From Siderastrea radians (taxonomy: Eukaryota; Cnidaria; Anthozoa; Scleractinia; Rhizangiidae): DNA of 64,000 nucleotides. Below are positions 13,101 to 22,968 of the stretch, piece after piece. The stretch's first letter is position 1. Each line of letters begins with the position of its first letter. Both the position numbers and the translations under genes were made by a program. The stretch lies in assembly GCA_964017195.1 (NCBI GenBank), contig OZ024895.1:22940733-23004732 (forward strand). Reading direction: 5' to 3'. Under the pieces are notes generated by a model, which was given only the letters and a program-made list of their open reading frames with translations, had not been told where the DNA came from and did not search any database.

Positions 13101-16100
13101 GCTTTGGCACTAAAGATGTTCTTCAATAGTCTCAACTGTCATGCAAGCAAACTACTAGAAAAGGTGGGCTGCACTGATGAGAATGGAATTCAAACTATGA
13201 TTTACCTAATTTGAACGAAAAAGATACCATCAAAGTTACGCAGCAATTTGAGAGTTTTGGAAATAGAGCATGAAAAACTCAACCTCTGATAAAATTCTAA
13301 CCCATAACGTTTGTGAAAACCACTGCAAACGCTCTAATATTTCTATCCATTAACATTGGGAACTGGTCATAATTTCGAGTTCTTTTATTTACTTAAAATT
13401 ATGATGATATATGATAGTGTTTATGTGAAATAAATTCATATGAACTTTTGTCAATATCCTTTGTTTATTTTCTCTTTGCATTGTTTAGATTGAACTGCCT
13501 CCCCCGGATCTCAGTCCAACGGAGTCATTAAAGGAGACCATGAGTTTGTTAAAAGACGTGTTAGCATCTCACGATGCATCTGTTATTCCGCTGGATGCCA
13601 GACAAGCTGATTATTCACGTGTAAGCCTCAAGCTGGTTTACTTTTCACAGCGGTCAAACGCACGACGCGTGCGCAATTCCCGTCAAAATTTTACAAAGGA
13701 AAACACTGACAAAAGTCGAAAGTTGCACTTAAACCGTAAAACTTAACGCCGTTTCTGAAAACTTATAAGCTTTTCAATTTAACTTGGAGCATGTGTTCAG
13801 GATGAAGTGACTGGCATCCACATGTTTTATCGGCGCGAAATTTGGTTTATCGAGACATTTTATGTGTCGTTTTCATTCGAACTTCGCGCTCGTAAAAGTC
13901 TGAACTGATTCAAACTTCAAGGCTCTGCAAAACCGGAAGTGACGCCTTTTTGCGTTTGACTGCTGCGAAGGTTCATTTTTTTTCCTTAGCTCTAAATTAC
14001 ATAAACAACGGACGTGTTCCGGAGGAAGGATCAACTTAACCCTTAAACCCCAGTATCAGCATTTATATTCTTCTTACTGTTGTCAGTATAATCCTCCTGG
14101 TACTAGTTGGGAGAATTTGCTAAAAAATCAAGACATTTGATCTTTGGTAATCATTTCTTTATTCTCGTGACCCGTATGTTTGATGAAGTAGTGTTATTGT
14201 AAGGAGAAATTAGATGCTTGTCACTATTGGAGCTTAAAGGGTTAATTTTAGATAGATAGCAGTTTCAGTAAATGCCTATAACACTATTTCTTCGTCAGAA
14301 TCACTCCAGCGTGGAATGCATTACTTGGTTCTGTTACACGGGCTCCAACATCTGCTCAGTTTATGGGCTCCATTACTTCCTGTATATAATTTATTTAATG
14401 ATTACTGAGGACTACCGTTGACCATCCTTCTATCGGATTAGGCACTTGAGAACCTGAAACCGAAAACACTAATTCTGATCTTTATGGACCTCAGTTTTGT
14501 GTAAAACAAACAAAACAAACAAACAAGCAAACAAAAGCAAGAAAGAAAAAGTAAAAAAGGAAAAATAAGTAAAACTGGCGTGTTCTTCCCGATTCCACAG
14601 CACGCTGTATACGTTTTTTGTACCCTACTATAGCGCTTAGGAAATAACACAATGCAAATACAATAAATATCATACAATTATGTTATATTCATTTGAAAGG
14701 CACTGTAACCTCTGAAAGTCATTTGATCATATATAGAGGATATTACGCGGCGGCACGAAGATATGAATTTTATTTTCGACTGGTAAAAACAATATTTTAC
14801 GAACGAGTGTAGCGAGTGAGTAAAATATTGTTTTTACCACCAAGAGTGTTTTTGCACAAACAACAGTGTAAGAGCGGGAAATGACGTCATCGATATCCTC
14901 ACTTGCGAGGATATGGAAAATACGCCACTCGAGTCCCGGATGTAGTTTCGTATGAACTTTACGAGTGGTCTATTTTCCACTAAAATACTCTTGTCTATAT
15001 AATAAGCTGCTTTTTGTCCCTCCAGATCATCTCGTGTCTTGTGGATCCGCTCCTGCAGATGTGCTCGATGTCTGCGAGCCATTTGAACGCGTCCGACATG
15101 GCTGCCTACATGATCAACTGCATACATCAGATACAAAGCACCTTAGCAGTGTATGAATTTACGGATAAACACATCGAAATGTTAGCTGGACAGGTAGGAA
15201 ATTAATTCCCCAAGTTTGTTTACCGCCTTTGAAATTGATTGAAACCGTTTACTTCGTTAGCTGACGAAATTTTCTGAAATGCCCATTTAGAACATTAAAA
15301 AATTAACAGTTCCAGAGGAACGCACTTCTTAGTAGCTTTTATTTGAATACTCACGCATTAGGATTTTATCCACAGTGTACCAATTTAGGATCCAATTTAG
15401 GATTTTAGATGCCTTGCACAGCATGATAAACGTTACCACAAGGGAGTGGAGTGCAGCTCAATGACCTTCGTTTGAATGCTCATACTTTAGAATTTCTTTT
15501 CTAGACTCGAAATGAACAGGACCGGGGAAGGTACTGCTCCATATCTTTCTTTTGAATGGACACACTTTAGGATTTCACTCAGACTCAAAAGTAGAAACCA
15601 CTTTTGACAGCAAGATAAACAGCACCACCGAATAGTACCGCTTAATAGCTTTTATTTGAACGGTCACTCGGATTCCATTTAAATTGGAAAACCGTTTTGT
15701 GGTTGGATAGTACCCGTTAGTTTTAACCCTTTCACTCCTAAGAGTGCTTAAAATCAAAATTCAAGACAAATCCCAAATTTCATTTTGTAAAATACTTTAA
15801 TATAAATAGTAACATGTGAAAGTACTGCTGACGAGGTTTCGTTTGAGTGGTCACACCATAGGATTTCATCCACAGACTCAAAAGTTAGAATTACCTTAAT
15901 GTCTCCATAACTGACTCTGGGAGTGAAAGGGTTAATGTTTTGGTTACTATGAGTAAAGCCTCACACACTTCTCACAATTACCTAAATTCTGCTTCTAACT
16001 GGTATCGCATCTTTCTTCCTCAGACGGAAGCTCATCTTGACACGTTGATCAGCGAACAAGCGTCGTTTATTCTCGGTCGTTCGGGTGTAGGCAGCCTGTA

Positions 16101-19100
16101 TACAGTCTTCCAGGAAAATCGCAGTCAAAAGGTGGATTTTATTTTGTTTTTTTTTTGTGCCCGAAAACGTTACCTCTTACAATAACTTTGAAGATCTATA
16201 TTTCCAATAGGCCGTCTTTTCTCTCGGGGGTATTCGTGAGAGACGCGCAAACTTGACTCATAGAGGCAACAATTGGCTGACTTTTGCCGTGCTCCCTCGC
16301 TTGTTTCTCCTCTCGCGTTACTATTCCTAAAGAAAAAGGAAGTGCCAGAAGCCGTGGGCAAAAGGGAAGAGTTAAAGAGAGATGAAACTCTCCCTCTCGT
16401 TTCGCCTGAAACTCTCGTGCAATTTCAGCGACTCTCGTTTGCTCTCGGAAATCTTGAATCTGTTGAAGTTTCATAAAGTCTTTTCTACAACTCCCGCTAA
16501 AGGACACTTCATGTTTGCCTACAAACGAAGGTTGTTGTAGTTGTTGATTCGATACTGTCTGTTTTCTGCCGTTCTGCCAGTGCCAAGCTTCTTTTTTTCT
16601 TCATATCGTTGTGTAAAGTAGTTCATCTACACCACCCCATGCATCTTCTGCAGACAGATACTTTAGTATGAATGAAGATACCAAAAGCCAGTATACAGCT
16701 CAACATCGTTCAACATCTGTTGACCCACAGATGTTGAATGACCTCGCTTACGGGAAGTTATACTGTTGCAATAACGTTGCTCTTTCTGAGAACGATATCT
16801 TTCTCGTTTATTAGGTGGCTTTGTCGTCTCTTCACGGCATGGATTCACAAAGTGTCAAGGACGCCATGGTGAGAAAAATTCCCATTACATTGAAAAGTCT
16901 TCTTGCAGCTTCCATCGCAACCCCTTCTCTAAAAAAGTTGCGAAAGACGTTGCGCGTTAAATAAACCATCCCTTCTTGCAACTTGTCTCACGACGGAAAA
17001 TTCTGAGACAAGTTGCACAGAAACTAGACCTTCCACAAGCCGAGAGGCGAATGAGAAGCGAGGAAGTCTCGACTAGATTCCTTCAAAAATCGACTACAGT
17101 CTGTTTTTTCGTTGTTGTCGTCGCTATCGTATCCGGCGGTATTGTTCGCGCAAAGACGAAGTTTGAGTGGCGAATTCTCAAACAAAACGAGCGTTGAAGC
17201 CGCGAACTAAATGGAGGAGGTAGGCATATTTTCTTCCTCGCTAATTTTTCGTTGCGAACTTTGCGTTCGCGCGAACAATACTGCCAGTTAAACAGGCTGA
17301 GGCGTGGTTTGCTTAAGCGTCCTAATTAGAATGAGAAAACGCGGCCAAAGTTGAAACTTACGTGTCAATACAGCAGACATTCCATCTAAATTTCGAGGTT
17401 GCAGTGCGATAGGATAGATTGCAAAAATACCATAGACGTTTGCCTCGGGGTTTCCTTTTATAACGGATCACGGGAACATCGTTAACGAATTACTGAATGA
17501 AGGAGTCAACACAAAAAATCTTAGTGGAATTAATAAACTAGTTGTACGTAGAGTCTATACTACAAACTGCGGATTAATCTCCTTTAGATACGATGCCCCA
17601 AAGACTTGGAATAGTTTAACAGACAAAATACTTTAATAGAAATGTATGTAGAACATCACAGTGACAATATTTCAACTTAAGCAGTTGAAAGAAGAAACCT
17701 GAAAAAAATTTTTGGGCTTGAACGGGAATCGAAGCCATGACCTCTGCGATACCGGTGCAGCGCTCTAACCAACTGAGCTATCAAGCCAACTGGGAGCTGG
17801 TCAATTGAGAGTTCGTATTTATCCCGTAGATGGAGAATGGACAAGAGATCTCTTGGAATGGATGAATGTTAATATATGAAGTGGTCATATATTTGAACAT
17901 TTATATTTGATCGTATATTTAATCAAACAAATTAGAAAATTAATAGGGACTTAAATGAATAACCAATTTTAGCTTGTTCGTTATATATATACATATTTTT
18001 ATCTAGATTTCTTATTTTTGAACTTAATTTTACATTTTAATATTCATGATGATATGTATTTTTATTTTTGAATGGTGCCTACCATTCCAAATTTTGTTTC
18101 TTAGTTTACATTTATTTTTTTCACACGGAAAATTAGCTGTTCAACGAACGCTAGAACTGGAAAAAGGTTCAGCACTCTCGTGTTTAAATAGAGTGTTGTT
18201 ATGTTATGTTGTGTTGTGTTCTGCTGTGCTGCTGTGCTGTGCTGTGCTGTGCTGTGCTGTGCTGTGTTGTGTTTTGATGTGCTGTGCTGTGCTGTGCTGT
18301 GCTGTGTTGTGCTGTGCTGCGTTGTGCTGTATTGTGCTGTGTTGTGTTGTGCTGTGTTGTGCTGCGCTGTGCTGTGTTGTGCTGTGTTGTGCTGTGCTGT
18401 GTTGTGCTGTGTTGTGCTGTGGTGTGCTGTGTTGTGCTGCGCTGTGCTGTGTTGCGCTGTGCTGTGCTGTGCTTTACTCTGCTGTGCTGTGTTGATGTGT
18501 TGTGATGTGATGTGATGTTATTTTATGTCATGTTATGTTATTGTTGATTTTGATACATTTATGCTTTAAGAATCTACAAGACGTTGTGGCGTTGTCATGT
18601 ACGTTTTGAATGGACAACTTTAAAAGAAATAGCTGTACACTTGAAAAACAGAACCTTCTGGTTTAATTTTTAACCTTTAATGTTTTTGTTTTATAATAGG
18701 GAAATTTCGACAAGTACCTCTCGTCTCCGGATAGTTTAATCATGCCTCAATGTAATCTCTTGAGAACGACGCGACTACGGTAAGTTTGATAACCATCTTT
18801 GTAGCTATTACTACATTTTGGCGTTTATTGCGTTTCCTATAACTACAGGGATTTCAACAAGGCCAGGCAGGCGAGCGAATTGACTGACTGTTGACATGAT
18901 TTTGCCCAGCTGCTTTGAGCATCTTGTCAAAGTTTCTCTTATATAAAGAATTTCAATTCAGAGATATTTGCCTGACTGTGACAAACATTTGCCCTCTTTC
19001 TCAAAACCTTAACGAAACTTCTTATAACATCAAGCAGCTACGAGCACTACTGTAACTATTCGGCCTCGGTTATCCCTTGGCGACTTTTGCTGTACAGTGT

Positions 19101-19529
19101 GGTTCAAGCGTTCGAGTCTGTGGGTGAAATCCCAAAGGATGTATTCTCCTGTATTACTTCAAGTTTGTTATGCTTTGCAACTTAGCAATTCCAACTTTTG
19201 AGTCTGTGGACAAAATCCTTAAGTGTGACCGTTCAATTGAAAGCTATTGAGAAGCTCCTCCAAAGTTCTTTCCTTTGCTTTACAAGGTGATTCTTGCTTT
19301 TGAGTCTTTCGATGTTCTGTGGTACAATTTATCATGCTACACAGAGTTACCTCGAGTGTTAAATGTTTGTTTTTTTTTCAGAGACACAGTGCACAAGCGA
19401 GCAGTGGATGTTGTTTGTGCAACTTATAAAACTCTCTATGAAGCCATCGTAGATGAGAAAAATAAATACCCGGATGTTAAAACTCTCGTACCGCGTACCC
19501 CGGATCAAGTGACGTCGCTGTTGACGTAA
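1808..19529 (+). CDS. COG6: COG6, conserved oligomeric Golgi complex subunit 6 (5' partial, 17 exons)
   Basis: COG6 belongs to lobe B of the COG tether, which captures intra-Golgi retrograde vesicles on the cytosolic Golgi face. Visible exons: 1808-1866, 2530-2641, 3030-3112, 6368-6438, 7172-7265, 7676-7752, 8722-8773, 9070-9158, 12010-12074, 12531-12622, 13049-13163, 13489-13620, 15026-15193, 16024-16131, 16815-16868, 18700-18779 and 19382-19529. All have AG/GT borders and matching phases, giving 532 codons plus TAA. Family landmarks in order are [91 protein letters not shown] and [14 protein letters not shown]. The animal protein is ~650 residues, so ~120 N-terminal residues (early coiled coil) are off-window. 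The second visible exon uses the 2530 acceptor, because that alone keeps frame ([15 protein letters not shown]). An ATTAAA near 19615 may be the poly(A) signal. Confidence 0.95.
2037..2139 (+). pseudogene. Broken duplicate of the COG6 exon at 2530-2641
   Basis: This segment is nearly identical to COG6 exon 2530-2641 (both read MKETVADAF, then SRFQLKP). It carries a few substitutions and a one-base deletion in the 'accaaaatgg' run that shifts the frame. It lacks the TTTAG acceptor and the extra TCAA bases needed to join in phase to the exon ending at 1866, and it runs straight into a LINE fragment instead of a donor. It is therefore a dead copy; the downstream one is functional. Confidence 0.8.
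2140..2401 (+). mobile_element. LINE 3' fragment (C-terminal end of a reverse transcriptase ORF)
   Basis: An open frame from 2140 to the stop at 2399 encodes [20 protein letters not shown] ... NTKSRNN ... [17 protein letters not shown] ... FKRHIRSIS. This is the typical C-terminus of CR1/L2/RTE-like LINE polyproteins (the 'YxTRS ... WNxLP ... FKxxLR' tail). Only this end is present, as expected for 5'-truncated insertions. It lies between two copies of the same COG6 exon. Confidence 0.75.
3981..6313. mobile_element. 2.3-kb DNA transposon, TTAA-flanked, ~20-bp TIRs
   Basis: The left end (TTAA at 3981, then AGTGCTACTACGATGAAAA) and right end (reverse complement AGTGCTACTATGATCAAAA, then TTAA at 6310) form a TIR pair with two mismatches around a 2325-bp body. 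TTAA duplication is typical of piggyBac-like and Kolobok elements. The body holds coding scraps: a + frame at 4312-4512 with an acidic stretch ([20 protein letters not shown]), broken by a frameshift near 4440, and a - strand frame around 5900-6010 ([13 protein letters not shown]). No intact transposase was recognised. It occupies the COG6 intron between exons 3030-3112 and 6368-6438. Confidence 0.7.
6463..6612. repeat. AAT/AAC-rich microsatellite
   Basis: Imperfect (AATAAC/AATAAT)n run in the COG6 intron starting 25 bp after exon 6368-6438. Its long open frames are a low-complexity artefact. Confidence 0.85.
6622..7052 (+). mobile_element. MITE-like repeat, copy 1 of 2 (other at 61491-61920)
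   Basis: About 430 bp starting 'taattggactgagtggagta' and ending near 'tagatacga'. A second copy at 61491-61920 lies in the same orientation with roughly 85% identity by eye. Both contain the internal text 'gcaagcagtggagaaacagc' and several 'ccaattac' motifs in both orientations near their ends. No coding capacity is seen. Confidence 0.8.
7062..7112. repeat. (AAT)n microsatellite
   Basis: Run of about 15 AAT units following the MITE at 6622-7052 and 60 bp before COG6 exon 7172-7265. Confidence 0.9.
7866..7992. repeat. Small inverted repeat (MITE-like)
   Basis: Arms reading 'ctatcacgtgataggttgcc' plus 'gaatttgatgttca' are mirrored by 'tgaacatcaaatttcc' and 'aacctatcacac' about 80 bp later. 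It is non-coding and lies in a COG6 intron. Confidence 0.55.
8035..8312. repeat. Two tandem ~130-bp repeats
   Basis: Two diverged copies share 'gcgtcacatgatc', 'atgccaaaattta', 'cattgtacta' and 'taattgatagcagtgttg' in the same order, with the second starting about 8186. Non-coding intron sequence. Confidence 0.65.
10090..10295 (-). pseudogene. RecQ-family helicase fragment carried in a transposon
   Basis: The - strand encodes [16 protein letters not shown], then [20 protein letters not shown] and [18 protein letters not shown], ending at TAG/TAA near 10090. This matches the start of a RecQ DExH domain: the Walker A region (normally GKSLIFQ; here the Lys codon is changed to Asn, NSLIFQ) followed by motif Ia (TPLVxIMKDQV). 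Motifs II-VI are missing. Helicase activity is impossible from this piece. It lies entirely within the TIR element at 9555-10704, so it looks like captured or residual coding sequence. Confidence 0.75.
10290..10355. repeat. 33-bp direct tandem duplication
   Basis: Two perfect adjacent copies (10290-10322 and 10323-10355) beginning 'ttccaatcctgttggaag'. It lies at the 5' border of the RecQ scrap and duplicates 11 codons there ([10 protein letters not shown] repeated). Confidence 0.9.
11519..11940. mobile_element. Palindromic MITE, arms ~150-170 bp
   Basis: The left arm ('ggttgattttaaaa', 'gactctacaccgtattgaaa', 'gctagagtcttgttcacag', 'ggtcaggtcacatgac') is repeated inverted on the right ('gtgacctgaccaaatcac', 'caagactctagcagagtc', 'ttcaatacagtgtagagtca', 'aaagtcaacc'). 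The two arms surround a ~100-bp centre. It is non-coding and fills the intron just before COG6 exon 12010-12074. Confidence 0.8.
12715..12805. repeat. Partial copy of the 51385-51875 repeat
   Basis: Contains 'tatcaactgagttgataagg' and 'agattggccaccataaagaa'. These match the ends of the inverted repeat at 51385-51875 ('gataaggtagattggccacc'). It is a short fragment only. Confidence 0.6.
12806..13017. mobile_element. TTAA-flanked MITE, 'CCCTTTAAACCCC' family, copy a
   Basis: It begins TTAA-CCCTTTAAACCCC at 12806 and ends GGGCATGAAGGG-TTAA at 13017. Related copies are at 14036-14245, 52462-52674 and, truncated and inverted, about 47640-47802. Its right end is 31 bp from the acceptor side of COG6 exon 13049-13163, so it may supply part of that intron's polypyrimidine/branch region. 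Confidence 0.8.
14036..14245. mobile_element. TTAA-flanked MITE, 'CCCTTTAAACCCC' family, copy b
   Basis: Starts TTAA-CCCTTAAACCCCAG and ends GAGCTTAAAGGG-TTAA. Internal text ('gggagaattt', 'atcaagacat', 'tggtaatcatttc', 'aggagaaatt') is shared with copies at 12806 and 52462 in the same orientation. Confidence 0.8.
14745..15000. mobile_element. MITE-like inverted repeat next to COG6 exon 13
   Basis: Contains an inner hairpin around 14786-14840 ('gtaaaaacaatattttac' against 'gtaaaatattgtttttac') and outer text ('gatatcctcacttgcgagga') recalling a common anthozoan MITE. It ends about 25 bp before COG6 exon 15026-15193. Borders are approximate. Confidence 0.55.
15335..15690. repeat. Degenerate tandem repeat, ~90-bp units
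   Basis: Successive variants of 'tttgaatggtcacactttag' followed by 'gatttcatccacagactc' recur about every 90-100 bp. Similar units occur at 15840-15890, 19040-19330 and inside the MITE at 52235, so these repeats probably derive from that MITE family. Confidence 0.5.
15723..15935. mobile_element. TTAA-flanked MITE, 'CCCTTTCACTCC' family, copy a
   Basis: TTAA-CCCTTTCACTCCTAAGAG at the left and CTCTGGGAGTGAAAGGG-TTAA at the right. An inverted-orientation copy lies at 52235-52446. Short TIRs and TTAA duplication suggest mobilisation by a piggyBac-like transposase. Non-coding. Confidence 0.85.
16700..16742. repeat. Short perfect hairpin
   Basis: 'cgttcaacatctgttg' is followed within a few bases by 'cagatgttgaatg', giving a 14-bp stem in the COG6 intron. 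No function is inferred. Confidence 0.6.
17130..17290. repeat. Inverted repeat, MITE-like
   Basis: 'ggcggtattgttcgcgcaaa' at 17132 is mirrored by 'gttcgcgcgaacaatactgc' near 17265-17284, with 'gagtggcgaattctcaaac' between. Non-coding intron sequence. Confidence 0.5.
17465..17639 (+). mobile_element. LINE 3' fragment (C-terminal RT ORF end)
   Basis: One frame reads [20 protein letters not shown], then [20 protein letters not shown] and [11 protein letters not shown] before TAA at 17637-17639. This is the 'VRR.RTTNYGxxSFRYxAxxxWNSLPxxI' tail of LINE polyproteins. No reverse transcriptase core is present. Confidence 0.65.
17640..17800 (-). mobile_element. tRNA-derived SINE
   Basis: A tRNA-like head (17715-17787, - strand) is followed on the same strand by a non-tRNA body ('caggtttcttctttcaactg', 'cttaagttgaaatattgtca') down to about 17640. 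The internal A box (TAGCTCAGTTGG) and B box (GGCTTCGATTCCC, one change from consensus) would drive RNA polymerase III. The tail end is not sharply defined. Confidence 0.65.
17715..17787 (-). tRNA. tRNA-Thr-like sequence (anticodon GGT), SINE head or pseudo-tRNA
   Basis: A 73-nt cloverleaf can be drawn: a perfect 7-bp acceptor stem (GGCTTGA/TCAAGCC), D arm GCTC...GAGC, anticodon loop CCGGTAT with anticodon GGT, and T loop TTCGATT. The anticodon stem has one A-C mismatch. The T stem (ATGGC/CCCGT) is poor, with one C-C mismatch and a G-U pair. No T-run terminator follows directly. With the SINE-like body behind it, I take it as a SINE promoter and not a working tRNA gene. Confidence 0.55.
18193..18530. 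repeat. (GCTGT)n pentanucleotide satellite
   Basis: About 300 bp of GCTGT units with GTTGT, GCTGC and GATGT variants, flanked by a decaying TTATGTTATG fringe. Because the unit is 5 bp, all three + frames stay open and give Cys/Val/Leu-rich false proteins. It lies in the last-but-one COG6 intron. Confidence 0.95.
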
Positions 19530-20594
19530 CGAATGGGGAACTTCTTTTACTTTAAGTAATTCTTATCAAAGTGTAAATATTGTATGGTTTTTCTCGTTGT
19601 TGAGAAGAACCAAAATTAAATCGTCTTGTGAAGACAAGCCTTCTTTTTGATCGGGTTAAGGGTTGACGCTTTCTGCATCAGTATTGAAGGGTGTAGTGGC
19701 GAAGCTATTCTATGCAATTTGTCAGTGGCAGTCGGAAAGTGGAAGGAATTAAAAATAAGTTGAACGAAAAATCTATACTGTTACCAGATAGATCACGGTA
19801 GATCACCTTTTCGTATGTCATCACACGAACTTTGGATATGCCACTAGTAAAATAGCTTGGCCTGGTCCTTTGGACGAGGGCCAAACTAGTTTTGAATGTT
19901 CAATCTGAAAAGAAGATGACTTTTTGTGAAGTCGAGGACGCTGTCGGAGCTTTCAATTCTTATTCCCCGAAGCGTTTGCTAATGAAAAATGTAACAGAAG
20001 TTATCCTAAATTTGTAACAGAAGTTATCCTCAAATTTTGTTTTAATATTGTAATGGAACCTCTACAACAGCCACGCCCAAGACAGAATTAGTGGCCGATG
20101 TAAAGAATTTTTTTGTTACGGTTTCTTTCCGCTGTTTTACCGGTTATCTCTTGGCTGAAGGGAAATACTTCGAAAATACATTTTAGAACAATTGTTAAAT
20201 AAAATAGAGAACAGAAGGGATTAAATACTTAGTATGATATTGAGCACGTTCAAACGCATTATAATCTAAAGGAGTAATGAATGACTATTTAAAGTGTAAT
20301 CGGAAAAAATAGATTGCACAAACAGAATAAAATTTTAAAGAATCGTTGTGTTTGACTGCCTTGTGAGACCGTAAGGGAGATTCTGATTCTCTCTGAGGAT
20401 GGATTTAAAGACAAATCCATATCAGATGCGACTACATGTTCTCTCACTCAGCTACACCCCTATCAGCTAATATCATGAATTTCCAATTTGTTCAAATTTC
20501 AAAATTTGCGGAATAAAATTAACATCAGATTTCAGTCCTCCCCGTACAGACTATGTCACGCCTTTTGCCCCATTTCCAAGATGGTGAATTTCAC
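19530..20594. other. COG6 3' flank, no further gene seen
   Basis: Contains the probable COG6 3' UTR (ATTAAA near 19615) and then AT-rich sequence without recognisable coding or repeat structure. Confidence 0.5.
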
Positions 20595-20785
20595 CTAGCC
20601 TGAATTTCATCTGTCTTCTAAGACCACAAAATCCTTCGCTTCTCTCCCTAAATTAAATTGCTAGTTTGCTTTTTTCGCGTTTCGCACTCGGTTTTTTTTT
20701 TTTCGATCGCTTCCCGAGAAAAAATTTCTGAGCTCGACTTGTGGGCAAGGCTACCATCTTCTCTGGTCTTCTGAATTCAGGCTAG
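20595..20785. mobile_element. ~190-bp MITE, TIR CTAGCCTGAATT
   Basis: Starts CTAGCCTGAATTTCA and ends TGAATTCAGGCTAG. The body is a pyrimidine-rich tract. It is short and non-coding; no clear target duplication was found. Confidence 0.65.
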
Positions 20786-22592
20786 ATTTTACAGCGAAAA
20801 GGTCGGTTTGCAAAAAGTTTCGTTAAGTGAAACTCGAAGAAAACTCTGCCCCTAGAGAAAAAGAGTGGTATCAGTTGTTAGATCACGACATACTGGCCAC
20901 TGTTGGAGCTGATAACCAAGAATCAACCAATCAGAGTGCACATTGCAGTGAAGAATGAAAGAGAACGGGACTCGCTGTTTTTCAGGCCCCTTCTTGGCGC
21001 TCATTGACAGAACCGAGTTTCCAGCAGCTGGCGAACCTAGTTTTTTCTCATGAAAATTTAAATTATTTTCAGGAAACTATTACACAAAAATATCGTGAAT
21101 CATCTGTCGTGGGCACAAACTGCAAGGGAAGAAATTTGACTCGTAAGTAGAAATCGGACGATTTATTCTGATTTGCGGGACCATAAGTGGGAACATTTCG
21201 AATGGCTATGCAGGACGTGTTCATGTTCGGAGAACAATAGTCTGTTTTTTTCCATAAGTAAATTGTACAAGTTTATTGTTGAGGTAAGGACAAAACGACA
21301 ACAACCACATAATCTTAAATTTCTATTTATACTCGAATTTAAGAGCAGCATGGAAATACTAGTGTCTTCGAGCGAACTAAATAACTAAACAACAACGACG
21401 TCATTATTCATGGTATTTTAAAACAGTTGGCTTTGAATCCATTTACATCTGATGAACTTGAATCCGTATGGCAAACCGGTACCATCGCAGACGAATGCTA
21501 TTTTATGGAAGCGAAATGAAGATATAGCGTTGTCGTAGATTACCTGTATGAACAAGTCAACACAGCGGAGTCCCTTTTATACGACTTCCAAAGGCCCAGA
21601 AAAATTGCTCCTAGTAATGATATGATCGGATTAATGAGACTCTTCAAAAAAGAAAATGATTGCATTTGTTTTAGCATTAAGTCAAGTCAAAGAACAGTGA
21701 CCGTTGAAACGTGGTACTAATACCTGAGATTGCATTTCAAGGGGTGCTCGTAGAAGCGATTTGCAGATAAGTCTATAAAAGACAAACCAATGTGATAAAT
21801 TTCAACTGCCCTCATCTGTAACGAGATTTCTCCGTCTTTTTAAGGTTACCGTGTACCTTCAGAGGTGTCTTCAGTTTTAGGCATGTTGCGCTTCTCAGTT
21901 TCGCCGCAGATACCCCAAACCCTATATCAAATTAAAGCTTATAAAACTGGCTAGTTGAATATGCCACTAACTTTTCACGAAAACGAATTTTTAAGTTTTC
22001 CGCGAAGTCTGAATATGAAGGTCTAGATCGCCTTTTGAAAGCTCCAGCTCAAAGGGAATTTTAAATTTTGCAATTTTTTTTACTTGGTGAAAGTCCGGCA
22101 CATAAGGGCTAAAAAGCCGTGTTGGGGTTTTCCTTTATTCAGCCGCGTTCAAAAGCTTTCGAACATTTTCTAAATCGCAAAAAAAAAACATCCGGAGTAA
22201 CAGCACAGAAATGGTTCTTGACGAAAAAATATTTAGAATTATCGAATTCCCCGACACGCTCTTTTTGAAGAAGCGTCAAGCTAGCGACTCTCCAAATTTG
22301 ATTAAAATCGAACAAATAGCCTTTGAGTTGGAACTCTTTGAAGTGTCACCTTCAAGCGAAGAATGAATGTCGAGAAATAGCGCTCAAAAGAAAATCTTCG
22401 CTACGCAAACAAACACCACCTCCAAACACCTTTGCCGACAGTAGACCAATCAGTGGGTGCTATTTTATCTTCCGGTCACCTCCAGTGGAAATTTCGCGCA
22501 AAATTCTCTCCACGCAAATCCTAGTGTTCCTAACATTCAACCGTCTTACCATTTTGTCGAATTTCTTTCAATGTTGGACGTCGTTTAACTGA
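20786..22592. other. Intergenic, nothing recognised
   Basis: No exon, RNA or complete repeat was recognised. Short open frames at 21163-21388 and 22323-22592 lack family motifs and splice context. Confidence 0.4.
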
Positions 22593-22968
22593 TATTAGGG
22601 AACTTAAGCAAACACGACGGCGACGGCTGACGAGAACGTCACAAAACAAAAGGTTTAATTAGCAAAACAATGACTCTGCACATGCGATTCAGATTTTGGT
22701 TCATTTCTTTGCCGTCCTCTGCAAAACAACAACGTGAAATGACCAAATTCAAAGTATTATGTAGAACGTGAACACACGACAGGGAATTTTCTTTTTTCTA
22801 CCTGAATTGTAACGCCGTCCTTACAGAGTCAGCTCCCGGATTGTTGGGCTACATTAGACATATTGAACGAGTTGAAACTGTCGCGAAGAAGTTTGAAATA
22901 TTTGGAAGTCGTCTTTAAGGTGACGTTTTCCTTGGCGTTGCCGTCGTGGTTGCTTAAGCTCCCTATTA
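22593..22968. mobile_element. 366-bp MITE with ~30-bp TIRs
   Basis: The left end (GGGAACTTAAGCAA, then CACGACGGCGACG) is mirrored at the right (CGTTGCCGTCGTGG, then TTGCTTAAGCTCCC). TATTA occurs on both sides (22593-22597 and 22964-22968) and is a possible 5-bp duplication. Non-coding. Confidence 0.8.

Noticed and set aside
17715..17787. Functional tRNA-Thr gene
   Set aside because: Mismatches in anticodon and T stems, no terminator, and a SINE body follows.
18046..18515. Long Cys/Val/Leu-rich open frames in three + frames
   Set aside because: They are produced by the 5-bp GCTGT tandem repeat, which leaves all frames open.
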